Source: Larix sibirica (lineage: Eukaryota; Streptophyta; Pinopsida; Pinales; Pinaceae). Taken from it: a stretch of DNA of 20,469 nt. Position numbers and translations under genes: made by a program. Positions 9,830 through 19,991 of the stretch are shown in pieces. The stretch lies in assembly GCA_004151065.3 (NCBI GenBank), contig NWUY0300026453.1, positions 20,552-41,020 of the forward strand, read 5' to 3'. How positions within the stretch are numbered: position 1 is the first letter of the stretch; each line of letters begins with the position of its first letter. Under the pieces are notes generated by a model that ran no database searches, had not been told where the DNA came from, and worked only from the letters and a program-made list of their open reading frames with translations.

Positions 9830-10400
9830 CTTATTCCTTCTTTTAGACCAACTTGGAGACTTGAGCTCTTTTCTCTTGCTAGACTGAACCTGCTAGTTGG
9901 GCTCAACATCCAATTTAGGTTTCCAACATAGGCAGTTGCAAATGAGGTGGTCCTATGCTTGACAAATAAAGCATTTTGAAATATCCGGTGCCATACATTT
10001 TGTTGTTGAACCATGTCCATAAAAAAAACAAAGACAAACTAAGGAGTTTCTTCTAAAGATCAACCTCAACAAACATGGGGCTTGAATCTAAAAGAGTAAC
10101 GTCAACCATTCAATATTAAAAGCATGCCAAACCATACAAAAGATCCACTAATGGTAAAAGATTGGCACAAAGCCCAAGGAACTCAATACACAAAGGATAA
10201 TCCCTAAGATCAATCATCAAGGTTGAAGTCGGAGTGTCAAGATTGGACATATGCTAGAAAGCCTGCAATATTCCAAGTGTCATACTAAAGCACATATTAA
10301 GCAACAGAGTCAGAGTGAATAGGAGACATAAATACCAATGTTCCNAGCCTATTCGCTCCCCCTCCTTGGCATAAATTTCCACATCTATAACACAACAAGG
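9830..10400 (-). pseudogene. LINE ORF1 (gag-like) remnant with CCHC knuckle
   Basis: ORF1 proteins of plant LINEs bind element RNA and usually end in a zinc knuckle. Here 9932-9973 encodes C-x2-C-x4-H-x4-C with perfect spacing (KCFICQA, stop, DHLICNC); the TAG at 9953-9955 sits between the second Cys and the His. Just upstream on the minus strand SPMFVEVDL resembles the conserved segment before the knuckle, and LRDYPLCIE and EIYAKEGERIG lie further up. A Lys/Ser-rich stretch ending FRPKSYKDIT links it to ORF2. Several in-frame stops are present, and the unresolved base at 10345 falls inside. The knuckle is seen directly; the upstream assignment is weaker. Confidence 0.65.
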
Positions 10401-10410
10401 AACTCTAATC

Positions 10411-12216
10411 TATTGCACTATAAAACCCTAAATAAACCAGTAATGAAACATTAATTCTTGTAGTGCTTTGAACCTCATTTATGATTTAGGTTTATTAAAT
10501 CTTAGTACCTAGTTATTAGGTTGTTTTAACCTCCTATTTTCATTTCCTATTAGCTTATATTTGTTGTTCTGTTATTTCATTTTCAGATCTGAAAGTTACA
10601 GCAAGTACTTTGTGTTGAATTGCTCATTTGGCTCATACTAACATTGTGTATTTAGGTGTTGATTCATAGGATTAATACTTAGATGCATGTTCACTATTGT
10701 TAGTCATTTATTTAAGCTTTCAACACTAAAATTTTAAATCTTGATTTTCATAACTAGATCAACTAGTATTGTATTTATTATACTATACTTGACAATTAAT
10801 CTGATTCATAGCATAGCTTACCATTATTTTCAACTATTTTACTTGCACTAGCTATTCACTCCACTAGGAAAAGTTGAATAATGGTTAATGTTACTTATCT
10901 TTCTAGTTATGCTATGGCTGAGTTGATTTACATGTAGTAATCGTCATTTCCTCATGATCTAATAGTTTATAAGCATTTTGCTCCTCTTGAAATATTCATT
11001 GTTGCTTATTTTCATGAGTTATTGCAATTCTTATATCTACATATGAATGGCATTTTATTGACATAATTGTTCATGGTTGATAGACTATTAGCAATTCAAT
11101 TTCATTGAAGTTATCATATCTTGCTTAATTTATTATTGCCATGAGTTATGTTAATGCTTACATGATATATGCTTAATTGTTGAATTTTATTTGGAGCATT
11201 ATATTTTGATCCACTGTGGATATATGGCAAAATCAGCATCATGGTAACGAGCATTTTGGGTAGAAGATGTGATCCAATGTCTATAAATAACAACAAGGAG
11301 TTGTCATTGGGCTTGTAAACCCGTGGCTAGGGAACCATATTGGCTATGAATAAAGTAGGTACTTAAGCGTAGGCTATGTCTCAGCTTGACCAAAGGGTAG
11401 TGTTGACCACCGTTGTAACTCCTGCAAATACCCCATGCGAGCGGTATTGCATTAGAGCATTAGACAACACTTGAACACAAATTGGACCCCACGTACCTTG
11501 TGTATATCTTAAAACCATCCTATCGATCGTCCTGTCACTGTAGTGCACCGAAAATAGCATTCAGGAAGATTACTCTCCACATACCTTGGTAGTCGAATGG
11601 TGTGGCCAAGCGTACAGTCAATCCTCCTTGGTTAGTGCTCTGAAAGATTAGGCCGAGCATCACTGTTAGACCCCACACATAGATTGAAGAGCTACAGTGA
11701 CTTGACACACCCTATGACTTGAAACCATTTTTGGGTTGGGGGATTTACTACTCTAGATAAATCATTGTTTGCCCCGATGTAATGCTTATTATTATTTCAT
11801 TTATTATATCATGTCTTTTCTTTTCATGGTAAGTGTTTTATCTAAATCTTTAGTGTTGCCTTGAATCATTTTTGGCTAGTTGATGTTAGACTTTGTTTCA
11901 TAATTATCTTGTTCTACCTTTTAGTCTAAAGTGTGGCTTGATCCTATTTTCTTACCTTAGCTAGGCACCTCTGTCCAAAAAGTAGCTAGACTAGTATTTG
12001 AAGTTAGCCAAACTTTGTTAGTTGACCTTGGAGAAAGTCCGGTTAGGGTCTCTCCCTTGGTTAGTTTAGGTCTGCTCAACTGTAGACTTGGGAAACCTAA
12101 AAGAGGAGTTTCTTCTGGTAGTGACACATTGTGGGGAAATTCCATAGTTGTGCCGGATTAGTGGCTGATTTCTTTCCAATCAGTTGGCCGCTAGGTTGTG
12201 CATAAACAGTTCCCAA
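10411..12216. other. AT-rich unclassified DNA, possibly retroelement leader
   Basis: No gene was recognised. 10440-11200 is AT-rich. 11300-11720 is more balanced but has many stops in every frame. 11940-12180 has a mixed composition and runs without a visible boundary into the coding-like fragments that start at 12217, as the untranslated leader of an LTR element might. I found no LTR pair or primer-binding site to support that. Confidence 0.3.
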
Positions 12217-13180
12217 ATGGGAGATCGCCTTGATAGACAGACCTCACCCTTCACTGAATCCACAAGCATGCAAAGAGAGCCTGCAGTACAGGCCATCCCT
12301 TGTGTTCATGATTGATCAAGTAGAACAAAGAAGCAAAAAAGGAGATCCAGTTGGGTTTTAATGACAATTGTTTGGAGTCTGACTTTCATCTTATCATTCT
12401 GAAAGGTAACTGTTTTTGGAAGAGCTCTGAATCTGTAGGGAATACACTGTTGCTGCTGCTGAAACCTTTGACTGTCGGAGTTGCTTGTACCCCGTTGGCA
12501 AGCCTGAGGAGGAAATCAGCTCAGAGAATAACCCTGACAGGGAGAAAGGTGGAAGACGTGGACAACCTAGTAAGAGAACTCAACAAACTACACTTCATTA
12601 TGATGTGAAAGGAGAAACCTGAGAACACCAACAGCAAAGGAAAAAGGTATGAATCTAGCTTCAGACAGCTCTTCCCATGCAAACTTCTGTAGAGAGTTCT
12701 CTGTTTTTATTTCTAAGAATAAAGAAAGGCATTCTGGGAACACCCTGAAGGAACTGAAGGACCAATAATATTGTCAATGTTAAGAGGGAGTCGGTGATGG
12801 ACGAAGTTCTCCAGGAGTATGTTGGCACCTTTGTGAAGGACCCTGGTCAAACCCGGGGTAGGGACACAAAGGCCCAGCGCCTATTGGAGTTATTCTGGGA
12901 CAACAAAGAGTATATTGCTGCTAGCATGGAAAGAAAAGCCCTCAACTCTGAGAATTTGGAGGAATATCACCAAAGGCTAGAAAACAAGATGAGTTACATT
13001 GACAAAGAGCTCAATAACCTCAAGACAAACTTCTTCCTTGCTTCAGCTCAATGGACATGTTTCATCAAAATGCTCAAGAAAGTGGAGAAGAGAAGAATAC
13101 AATTGAGCACAAGGAGACACCCCTTGAGGGGAACATTTGGCATTTATGTCAACCATGCTCATGTTGTTAGACAGTAGTTA
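12217..13180 (+). pseudogene. Unclassified coding-like fragments with a coiled coil
   Basis: I do not recognise this product. An ATG at 12217 opens MGDRLDRQTSPFTESTSMQ and stops after VHD near 12313. A second piece in another frame reads KPEEEISSENNPDREKGG and RRGQPSKRTQQTTLHYDVKG (12500-12609). With one further shift it continues ENTNSKGKRYESSFRQLF. From 12794, in the same frame as 12500, an open frame of 127 codons begins MMDEVLQEYVGTFVKD. It includes WDNKEYIAASMERKAL and a likely coiled coil, EEYHQRLENKMSYIDKELNN, and ends at 13177. The fragments are strongly hydrophilic and look like protein rather than noise, with broken frames between them. A decayed gag-like protein or a processed pseudogene are the two likeliest readings. 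No knuckle, protease or catalytic motif is visible. Confidence 0.35.
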
Positions 13181-13736
13181 CAGCTCTGATGTGTCTATCT
13201 GTTTCTTTTCAATGGTTGGAACTCATACTATCATCGGCTTTAGTTTGATGCTGCTTCAAATCCATCTCAATATATACACTTTTTTGCACACTGAAAGCCC
13301 CACAGTCCAGGTCAAGTACCCAAACAGTCTTCCCTTAGGGGGGGTTTTTGTACTATTTTGTATCATTAATCGAAATCCTGCACTTGTCAAAAGAAATAAA
13401 GATGCACTGTTGTTAATGCCTTCTCCAATGAATGTGATCATCCAGCTCCATCTTATTTACTCATATATCTATGGTGCTTCCATCCTACTCTACTGAACAA
13501 GAGCTAAGCACATAGCAAGAAGCATAAAATTTCCATTGTTATTAGTGTCTTTTCTCTCTCTTTAGAGCCACTCAATAGTCATCTCCAGAAGTCGTTATGT
13601 AAAATCAAACTCATTTATATTTGTAAAATTATATATAACAGCGACATGGATGAAACTTTGTAATACACCAAATTGGCATGGAAATTACATAAATGGCAGT
13701 TCTAAAGTTACAAATTAAATCAGATTCTTCATATAC
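13181..13736. other. No gene; 3'-UTR-like and intronic sequence
   Basis: Just after the coding-like fragments come a run of seven G at about 13339-13345 and an AATAAA at about 13395. Together they resemble a transcript 3' end, though this is weak. On the minus strand the whole stretch is intron 2 of the phosphatase gene, if that gene is intact. Confidence 0.35.
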
Positions 13737-13802
13737 CTCTCTGAAAACTTGGCAGCTCTAGCCTGAGCATCTGAAACAGAATCATCTAGCTCTGCATGTT
13801 TC
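13737..13802 (-). CDS. DUF89 damage-control phosphatase, coding exon 2
   Basis: This short 66-nt exon lies between a ccgcag acceptor and a gtatat donor. It supplies one base, 21 codons and two bases, so it enters and leaves in phase 2 and joins exon 1 without a stop. The peptide KHAELDDSVSDAQARAAKF matches the segment of plant At2g17340-type proteins that reads roughly AE-D-x-x-V-x-D-A-x-A-R-A-x-K-F; the family continues with E-R-Y, and the split AG/G codon here fits that Arg. The next exon should begin G-TAT and encode the region with GGPPD. I looked for it on the minus strand down to position 1 and did not see it. Either intron 2 exceeds 13 kb and runs through the LINE and the CPP1-like exon, or the gene is broken here. 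The exon call rests on splice signals, phase and family match together. Confidence 0.8.
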
Positions 13803-15484
13803 CTGCGGTTGCATAGTTAATATCATTAGAAAATAATTAAATACGATAACATTTACTCCAGAGTCCATACAGCATTAAAGCAGAAACTCTGCATTTTAAA
13901 CTGAAAATAATTATACAATGAAACAAATGGATTCAACACTGGAATACGTGGAATTTTGGAAACAGAAAAGGATCCACCCAATGTTTTTAAAACTCGCTAA
14001 CTGGATAGTGGATACAAAGAAATGCTAATATAAAAGTATACAAATATATATATTTTTTATATTTCATCAAAAAAATCATAGACTGGAAACGTTAAAATTC
14101 AGATATCCAAATATATCAAACCAAATTGCTCTCATAAACTCAGAAATGCAGATGGATAGTTTGTACACTTTTCCTTGTTGACAGTTGACAACTTGCACTT
14201 CAGTTTTTGAATACGCTCTTTTCCATCATTTTAATCGCAAGTTGTTATTTGGAATTTTTAGAAAATAAATTATTTATCTTTGCCTAGCAGAACTTTGCCA
14301 AAATTCTGCAACTTTTCCTTGTGATCTTGTTCCTTTTGTTGTGATTCTCCATCTATGTCAACTGACTTTTGCAGGTACCACTGAGATAGAAACATATGCC
14401 TTCGCAATGCACATATTTATCCAATCTCGCATCCATTCAATTCCTACATTTGACTGATTCAATACTGGAGCTGTCCACCTGTGGGCAGACTCTTTGAACT
14501 GAGTTTTTCCATTTTGTACATGATACCGTCGAGTAAAGATGAACTGCCAGTACCTTTGCTCACCATCTGTTTCAATTCCCGCCTTACATTAAAGTTTAGC
14601 TGCAGGAGGAAACTTCTCCAGCAACAAGCTCTAGCTCTGGCATTGCCTGGGATCTACTCATTGAGCAGCGATCATACATGGACTCCTTTACAAGTTTACA
14701 CTGTCCTCTGTGATCGGCTTTACTGCTCTCAAGTCTTTGCAGTTATTTGCATTTGGTCAGACACAACTTCGTCTACAAAGTATTCTGCCTACTGTTCTAG
14801 TTTTCTCCCTTCCTTGACCCGTTGTCACTAATTGAATTCTGCTGACTACTGCTAGAGATAATGCACTACCAGTAAAGGATATGTCGCTGCTGTCTCTAGA
14901 CTATTCGGGATCCTGGTAAGAAAATGTTCACTTAAGTTGCTTCCGGCAGTTCATACAACAGTTAATCATGATTCCAAGCTGACAAATACAAACAACAGTA
15001 AACTGGAATACTCAACTCTCCGTTGGGTTGATCAACTTTGGGCCAGAAGGGGGCTGAGAGAATATGCAAAACACCCTTCTGCGAAACCCTGATCATAACA
15101 CTCGCGTTCCCTGGGCAATTAGCTCGTTATGTTCATAAATACAGCAACCTCAGATTAGAATCTAATCAGTGAAGGGTTACATTTATTTAAACACCTAACT
15201 GAAGGAATAAATTTTAGAGGTTTCCCAAATCTCAAGGGTAGGGGCCAATGTAAGCAGAAGCCCATGTAAACTTAATTTCAGCTTATAATGATCATTTTCC
15301 ATAGACATATATAACAACATTTCAATGAATCGGGTCATATGACAGGAAACACATAAACATTTTATTTAGATCTAAGCTTGTGTAATAAAACTCTAATGAA
15401 ATATCAAGTGCTAGACAGAATCTGATAGCCTGCCTTGCATATGTTCAAAATTTGTGATTGTTAATATATATAAATGACACTTGC
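13803..15484 (-). other. Intron 1 of the phosphatase gene (GC-AG)
   Basis: This 1.68-kb intron starts gcaagt and ends ccgcag on the minus strand. It is AT-rich at both ends. A more balanced part at about 14340-14900 holds an open frame of 116 codons on the plus strand (14481-14831) that resembles no family I know and is rich in Ser, Leu and Cys, so I treat it as chance or as old repeat DNA. No mobile-element ends were recognised inside. Confidence 0.7.
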
Positions 15485-15654
15485 CTGAAGGAGGCGATGG
15501 ATTTCCTCAAGACGTCGATCCAAGCGAGTTCAGTTGGAGTGGCCTTGCGAGGCAAATCTGAGGCAAAGCGGTAGGGAATTGTACATGGTCTGTATGTTGA
15601 TTCAATGGGTGTTGTTAGTAAAGGAAATGGCACCATTGCAGATGAGCTCTCCAT
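15485..15654 (-). CDS. DUF89 damage-control phosphatase, coding exon 1
   Basis: Known role of the family: plant At2g17340-type DUF89 proteins are metal-dependent phosphatases that remove 4'-phosphopantetheine or its damaged forms from the CoA pathway; the same domain forms the C-terminal half of plant pantothenate kinase 2. Seen here: the exon opens with an ATG 47 nt below a TATA box and encodes 56 codons plus two bases. Its peptide carries MVPFP near residue 7, then PIE, CTIPYRF, KATP and SIASF, in the order I remember for the family N-terminus. This is the helical N-terminal region, so no catalytic Asp or Asn residues are expected yet. The exon ends AG followed by gcaagt, an excellent GC-type donor, and joins exon 2 in phase 2 to give SFRKHAE. 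The full protein should be about 360-370 residues, so most of it is missing from this window. I am sure of the family but not of whether the gene is intact. Confidence 0.85.
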
Positions 15655-15700
15655 TGATCGATCAAACCCAGGATCTAAATAGAAGAGAGCAAGCGTCTAT

Positions 15701-15708
15701 CTATATAT
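15701..15708 (-). promoter_or_regulatory. TATA box of the phosphatase gene
   Basis: Read on the minus strand, the motif is ATATATAG in the context GGCATATATAGATAG, 47 nt upstream of the exon 1 ATG. The usual plant spacing of about 30 nt would place transcription start near 15672, giving a short leader of about 20 nt. The flanking DNA is somewhat more GC-rich than the surrounding sequence. Position and context are seen; promoter function is inferred. Confidence 0.5.
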
Positions 15709-15719
15709 GCCCTCCGAGG

Positions 15720-17882
15720 CTCCGCCTGTTCTTCTGAATAGGGTATCGAGGGTATTTGTATGTGCGGCCAAGTGGGAGTTCGTTGAATTTGTGGGAAGCT
15801 ATATTTAGCGGTCAAGGTGGGGCTGCAAGTCTGCATGAAAAATAAAATTGGGTGGGGCGGTGATGAGCGTGGCCAACACATTAAGCTTGCTCGTGGATGT
15901 AATGGAGTATTGTTTTAATTATTCTTTGTAAAAAGGTTCAAGTATTTCATATCTACTTGGTAATTGGGTGAGTTAAAACATTAACAATACTTTCGTTTTA
16001 TCCCACGGTCGGAGGTGTTGGGATCATATAATTTTACAAGAAATTTTGAACTAAGTTATGTTTGGATTCGAAACAGATATCAACAATTGAGTTGAGGTTT
16101 ATGTTTTCCTTCCCGAACTCTAAATCTCTAGTTGTAGTGGGGGATTTGGCAATTCTAATCAAGACTATTAAAAAATAGCTATATCGATTGATAATTCTTT
16201 ATATTGACCAACTGCCGAAATAAAAGCATAAGCATTTTAGTTTGAAAGCATAGAATTTTATCACACCTTAAAAGAGCTTAATAAGCAAGTAGATGCTCAA
16301 GCCAATCGAACAACAAGTTTAAGGGAAGGGTTCATGGGAAAAAAAGAGGAGGTCTCATACTACCCAATCCCCTAAGCTTTTATCAATGAATTTATTAATA
16401 CTAACCAATTTAATGGGAGGAGCATGCACCTCACAACGTTGTAGGGTATTTAAGGCATTTAAAGGCAATGGTAGTATGGTCATTATGGTGGAGTGAATTC
16501 ACATGGTATCGCACATGCCATATGTTCTCCTATCTCGTTGTTTTGAATATTAATCTGTCAAGTTCAAGCTAAAAGGTGGTATAATGGGTTGCGCACCATG
16601 TGCATTAGTTTGCAAGCGGTTCATGGCCTAGTCTACATTAGCTCCAAGGTAGTTTTGCAGTCATGTTGATCAAGTGAATGGTGAAGTTATGAGTTTCCCG
16701 TGGCTTTGTTGGTTATCATATCTTATGTGGCTCTATTGGGCATCTACAAAATTCAAGTATGGTGCACAATGGCTATGTGGCTCATTAGCTACCCTATTAG
16801 TCTTTTGTTTGGCAAAGGAACTATTCCCTTATGGTTATACTAGTTATCTCTTCGTTTGTATTTGTGGTTTTATATTGCTCTTCCCTCAACCATTTGTTAA
16901 AATGCATTTCCCTTTGTGGTTCTAGAGCTTCTAAAGAACATAGCCTTTTTGTTTTGGTAGGACCTGTTTTTTGGGTCGAGGTTTTTTAGTGTTTGTTTGC
17001 CTTCAAAAGGTTATGCCCTCTCTATGAATTTGTCCTATTTGTTGGGTTGCATCTTTGTTGCTCACAAGGTCACACTGCTCATTCCGGACCTTTGTTCTCA
17101 TATAGTTTTTTGGGCTTTCCTGGCCTCAATGGACTACCCAGCATGTCATTGGAAATGTCAATGAGGTGTTCATGAAATTTAGAAGATCCTTTAGAGGCAT
17201 GAAGAGTATATACATTATAACAGGACTACAATTCTCTCATTGGTAACTAAAGTCCATAGCAATGAACACCAAAACAACTCTAAAATCATGGTGCTCATGA
17301 ATAGCCCAATCCAAGAAAGGAGGTAAATACAAGCTTTGGAAGTTGAATGCTCACATCTTAGGCTCATGGTTAAAATCTAATTAAAGGCTCTCACTCAACA
17401 GCTTCAAAATTCCAAGTGTCTTTAGGCTCAACACCGAGGGAATTCAAAAAAAGGAATTAGTCCACCAATTATTTGAAGACATGGACTTGTAGATTCAAGT
17501 AAAGCAACAACCCAATGACAACCTAGATGAAGCTAAAAAAAACACACCTTTCCTAAAGGCAATAATTATGTTTTGTAAATCAATACTTATAGATGTTTTT
17601 CACTAAATCTATACTTCCAGCAGTCTTACGACATTCTTTGCGAAGGATCATCTTTTTTTTTTAGATTAATTTTGTATGATGGAAATACTAGTTTCTGAGC
17701 CCATACATGGCTTTCATTTTGTACTAATTTGTTGTATAGTTCGATTGTAGCCCTTTTATTACCAAATCTTCACCCATTCTTCTCAAAGGAAAAAAACCCC
17801 TCATTTTACCAACCAACCATGTCCCCGCTAATGAAGCCTATCATATATGAGTTTCAAGGATGAGGAAAAATTATCATTTAAA
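15720..17882. other. AT-rich stretch with no gene seen
   Basis: This lies upstream of the phosphatase promoter. Plus-strand frames at 16674-16925 and 16993-17175 are hydrophobic, Trp- and Cys-rich chance frames. At 16503-16513 ACATGGTATCGCAC resembles a copia primer-binding site for eight bases, but no LTR could be drawn next to it. Nothing else stands out. Confidence 0.5.
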
Positions 17883-17907
17883 GAGAGAGAGAGAGAGAGA
17901 GAGAGAG
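17883..17907. repeat. GA microsatellite
   Basis: About 12-13 GA units sit in the second LTR-like copy, where the first copy has only a short TCTCTCT at the equivalent place. Confidence 0.9.
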
Positions 17908-18682
17908 TACACAATAAAATTACAGTGTTGCTTTTATTATGGATCATAAACATATTTGTATGCAACTATGGATCATTGGAACTTTGAACATCCCACAAAG
18001 TATCAAAAACCATCTTATTTACAAACAAAACCATATCTAATTGTGTATTGGTTTGATGTCCCACAATATAATTACAACGCACCCTCTACAATTGACAATC
18101 CAATTAGTGAAAGATCCCTCACAGCGAATTCCCTAGTAAAAAATGATACTACCAATAACTCTAACCATCAATGGAGTTTCCAACCCCGCTAACATCAAAT
18201 GTGCCTCCTCTTCCAACTCAAACCCCCATGTGTGCATGCAGTAGATTTGTCTTTCTTGTAGTGGTGGAAGCAAAGATTTACAATTTGGTCACAATTGCGA
18301 CACTTACCCAAGCAAAAACTCCATGCACCCAAAAATGGTTCTTGATAGTTGGATACAAACCATACTCACATTTCCATATGTGCATCACTAATTCCTCTTC
18401 ATTCTTCATCCAACAAAGAATCAAACCATTGCAACCCATTTCAAACAGAAAATAATTTCACTTAAACCCTTGTTTCTTCAACACAATACAAAATCTTGAT
18501 GTTCAAATGTATTCATCTCCAAACTCTTGCTTTACAAAGAACTCATCACAAAGTTTGATATAATAAGGCAACAACCTTTGGAATACTGTCTTTTCCTTCT
18601 CAGTCAAATTTCAAAATTCTCATCCATACCAACAATATCCATCTATTCTTAAGAAAGTTTGCACATTCATAGTATTTCTATG

Positions 18683-18854
18683 ATGTCTCAACTCCTCACA
18701 CAAATGTCTTCCCTCTCTCCCTACCCATGGACTGCCTCCTATACCATGTCAATGATAATAAAATTATAATGTCTCAACTCCTCACAAGAATGTCTTCTCT
18801 CTCCCTCCACCATGGATTGGCCCTTATACCACGTTAAGGAGAAGGAAAAAAAAA
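18683..18854. repeat. 86-bp tandem duplication carrying primer-binding-like sites
   Basis: Units begin ATGTCTCAACTCCTCACA at 18683 and 18769. Each ends with ATACCATGT or ATACCACGT, the reverse complement of the start of a TGGTAT primer-binding site. So the site next to the LTR has a second copy 86 bp inside the element. Confidence 0.65.
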
Positions 18855-19044
18855 CACTACAAGAAGTAAAGAGAGATATGGATAAAATGTACACTATAAA
18901 CTTGCATATATGTTTTTATTATGTACCACAAACACACTTATATACAATTGTGGGATAGATGAAACATTCAACGTCCCATGAACTATCAAAAGTCATCTTA
19001 TTGATTAAATGAATAATAGTTATTTAACCAAGGAATACTCAACA
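18832..19044 (-). repeat. LTR-like unit of the copia-like element
   Basis: It is 213 bp by its TG start and CG end (CA expected). It includes TATATAAG near the middle and GTACATAATAAAAAC, which could be the polyadenylation region. Its distal part matches 17883-18022. Confidence 0.5.
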
Positions 19045-19336
19045 AAAGAAGGCCAATAGTTTGAAATCCATATAGGACAAATAAATATACTTGAATAAGA
19101 TAGATGATAGATCATAATGTCATGTTATAGTATACTTATATGCATTGACTAATCAAAATGGTTGATAGGTCATATCTCTTAGGATGTGTCACTCCATTTA
19201 TTGTTATTATTATGTCCTTGATATCTATTGGTCATTTTGGTCCTATTAGTTCAACTCTACAAGACTCATTTTCCAACATGGTTAAACTTTGGTGTTGAAT
19301 TTTTGTATTAATTTATGTTTTAATTATTCAAATTTT
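19045..19336. other. No feature seen
   Basis: AT-rich DNA lies between the copia-like element and the tandem repeat block. I recognise nothing in it. Confidence 0.5.
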
Positions 19337-19690
19337 GATTGGTTGAAACTCGATAATGTCACCATCCGGATTTGGAGTGGGGCTTTCAACTGCCATTGGA
19401 CAAATGACAGCACTATCTGCAATGTGCAATGCATGCCTGTTAGGTTTGAGTGTGTAGCTACACTTGCTGCTGCAGATTCTGATTGGTTGAAACTCGGCAA
19501 TGTCACCATCCGGATTTGGAGTGGGGATTTCAACTACCATTGGACAAATGACATCACTATCTGCAATGTGTAATGCATGTCGGATTTGGAGTGGGGATTT
19601 CAACTACCATTGGACAAATGAGATCACTATCTGCAATGTGCAATGCATGTCTCTCAGGTTTGAGTGTATAGTTACACCTCCCGCAGTTGA
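19337..19690. repeat. 144-bp tandem repeat with an internal 70-bp duplication
   Basis: A 144-bp unit beginning GATTGGTTGAAACTCG starts at 19337 and 19481. Within the second unit, a 70-bp segment beginning CGGATTTGGAGTGGGG is repeated in tandem (19511 and 19581). After the extra copy the sequence rejoins the end of the first unit (TTTGAGTGTA). The copies are about 90 percent identical or better. Because 144 is a multiple of three, a plus-strand frame (19289-19573) and two minus-strand frames stay open; I regard these as by-products rather than genes. Confidence 0.85.
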
Positions 19691-19903
19691 TAATAATGAT
19701 GATGACAATGATAATGCTAATGGTAAGGTGCAACCATATTTTAGTACCTTTTCGGAAGCCAAGGCTGAGTAGGTAATAATGATGATGACAATGATAATGC
19801 TCATGGTAAGGTGCAGCCATAGTTTAGTACCTTTTCAGAAGCCAAAGCTGAATAGGTAATAATGATGATGACAATGATAATGCTCATGGTAAGGTGCAGC
19901 CAC
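19691..19903. repeat. 83-bp tandem repeat, about 2.5 copies
   Basis: Units start TAATAATGATGATGACAATG at 19691, 19774 and 19857, each 83 bp apart; the last breaks off after GGTGCAGCCACAG. Copies two and three are nearly identical. The family is adjacent to, but unrelated to, the 144-bp repeat. Confidence 0.85.
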
Positions 19904-19956
19904 AGTTGGGAGTAAACTTATTTTGATTTGAGCGACAATTGGGAGGGTTTCACGGC

Positions 19957-19991
19957 GATGGCGATGGCGATGGAGACGGTGAAAATTACAG
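19957..19991 (+). CDS. Possible first coding exon (weak)
   Basis: Three in-frame ATG codons within a GATGGC repeat open MAMAMETVKIT and reach ACAG/gttagg, a plausible plant donor. The surrounding DNA from about 19940 to the window end is clearly more GC-rich than the rest, as at a plant gene start. No downstream exon is visible to test the frame and the peptide is too short to identify. It could equally be a 5' UTR with upstream ATGs. Confidence 0.25.

Larger units (their letters stand above)
6076..10410 (-). mobile_element. Near-full-architecture LINE, degraded
   Basis: A single minus-strand element keeps, in order, a gag-like ORF1 with a CCHC knuckle, an APE endonuclease, a reverse transcriptase, a terminal zinc finger, a 3' UTR of about 0.9 kb, and an A-rich tail (AAAAATAAAATAAAAT, read on the minus strand, 6076-6094). 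The 5' limit is uncertain: ORF1-like reading is traceable to about 10400. All frames carry stops and shifts, and the span between endonuclease and reverse transcriptase is much shorter than usual. It is a plant LINE with ORF1 and an RNase-H-less end; clade placement would need a tree. No target-site duplication was found. Confidence 0.75.
17883..19044 (-). mobile_element. Short degraded copia-like element
   Basis: On the minus strand an LTR-like unit (19044 to 18832) begins TGTTGAGTATTCC and ends TTAACG directly before a diverged primer-binding site. About 0.8 kb further a second, diverged copy of its last 110-140 bp lies at 17883-18022, in the same orientation. The interior holds no readable gag or pol, so this looks like an internally deleted or non-autonomous element. 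The outer limits of the second copy are unclear because similarity fades near 18030. Confidence 0.5.

Noticed and set aside
14481-14831. Plus-strand open frame of 116 codons inside intron 1 of the phosphatase gene
   Set aside because: No domain, odd Ser/Leu/Cys composition and no matching splice context; most likely chance.
16503-16513. TGGTATCGCAC, similar to a copia primer-binding site
   Set aside because: Only eight bases match and no LTR could be delimited on either side.
16674-17175. Hydrophobic plus-strand frames that could be taken for small membrane proteins
   Set aside because: Trp/Cys/Phe-rich translation of T-rich DNA, with no conserved motif, promoter or splice signal.
19289-19603. 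Overlapping open frames with repeated peptides on both strands
   Set aside because: They follow from a repeat whose length is a multiple of three; no start context, domain or splice support.
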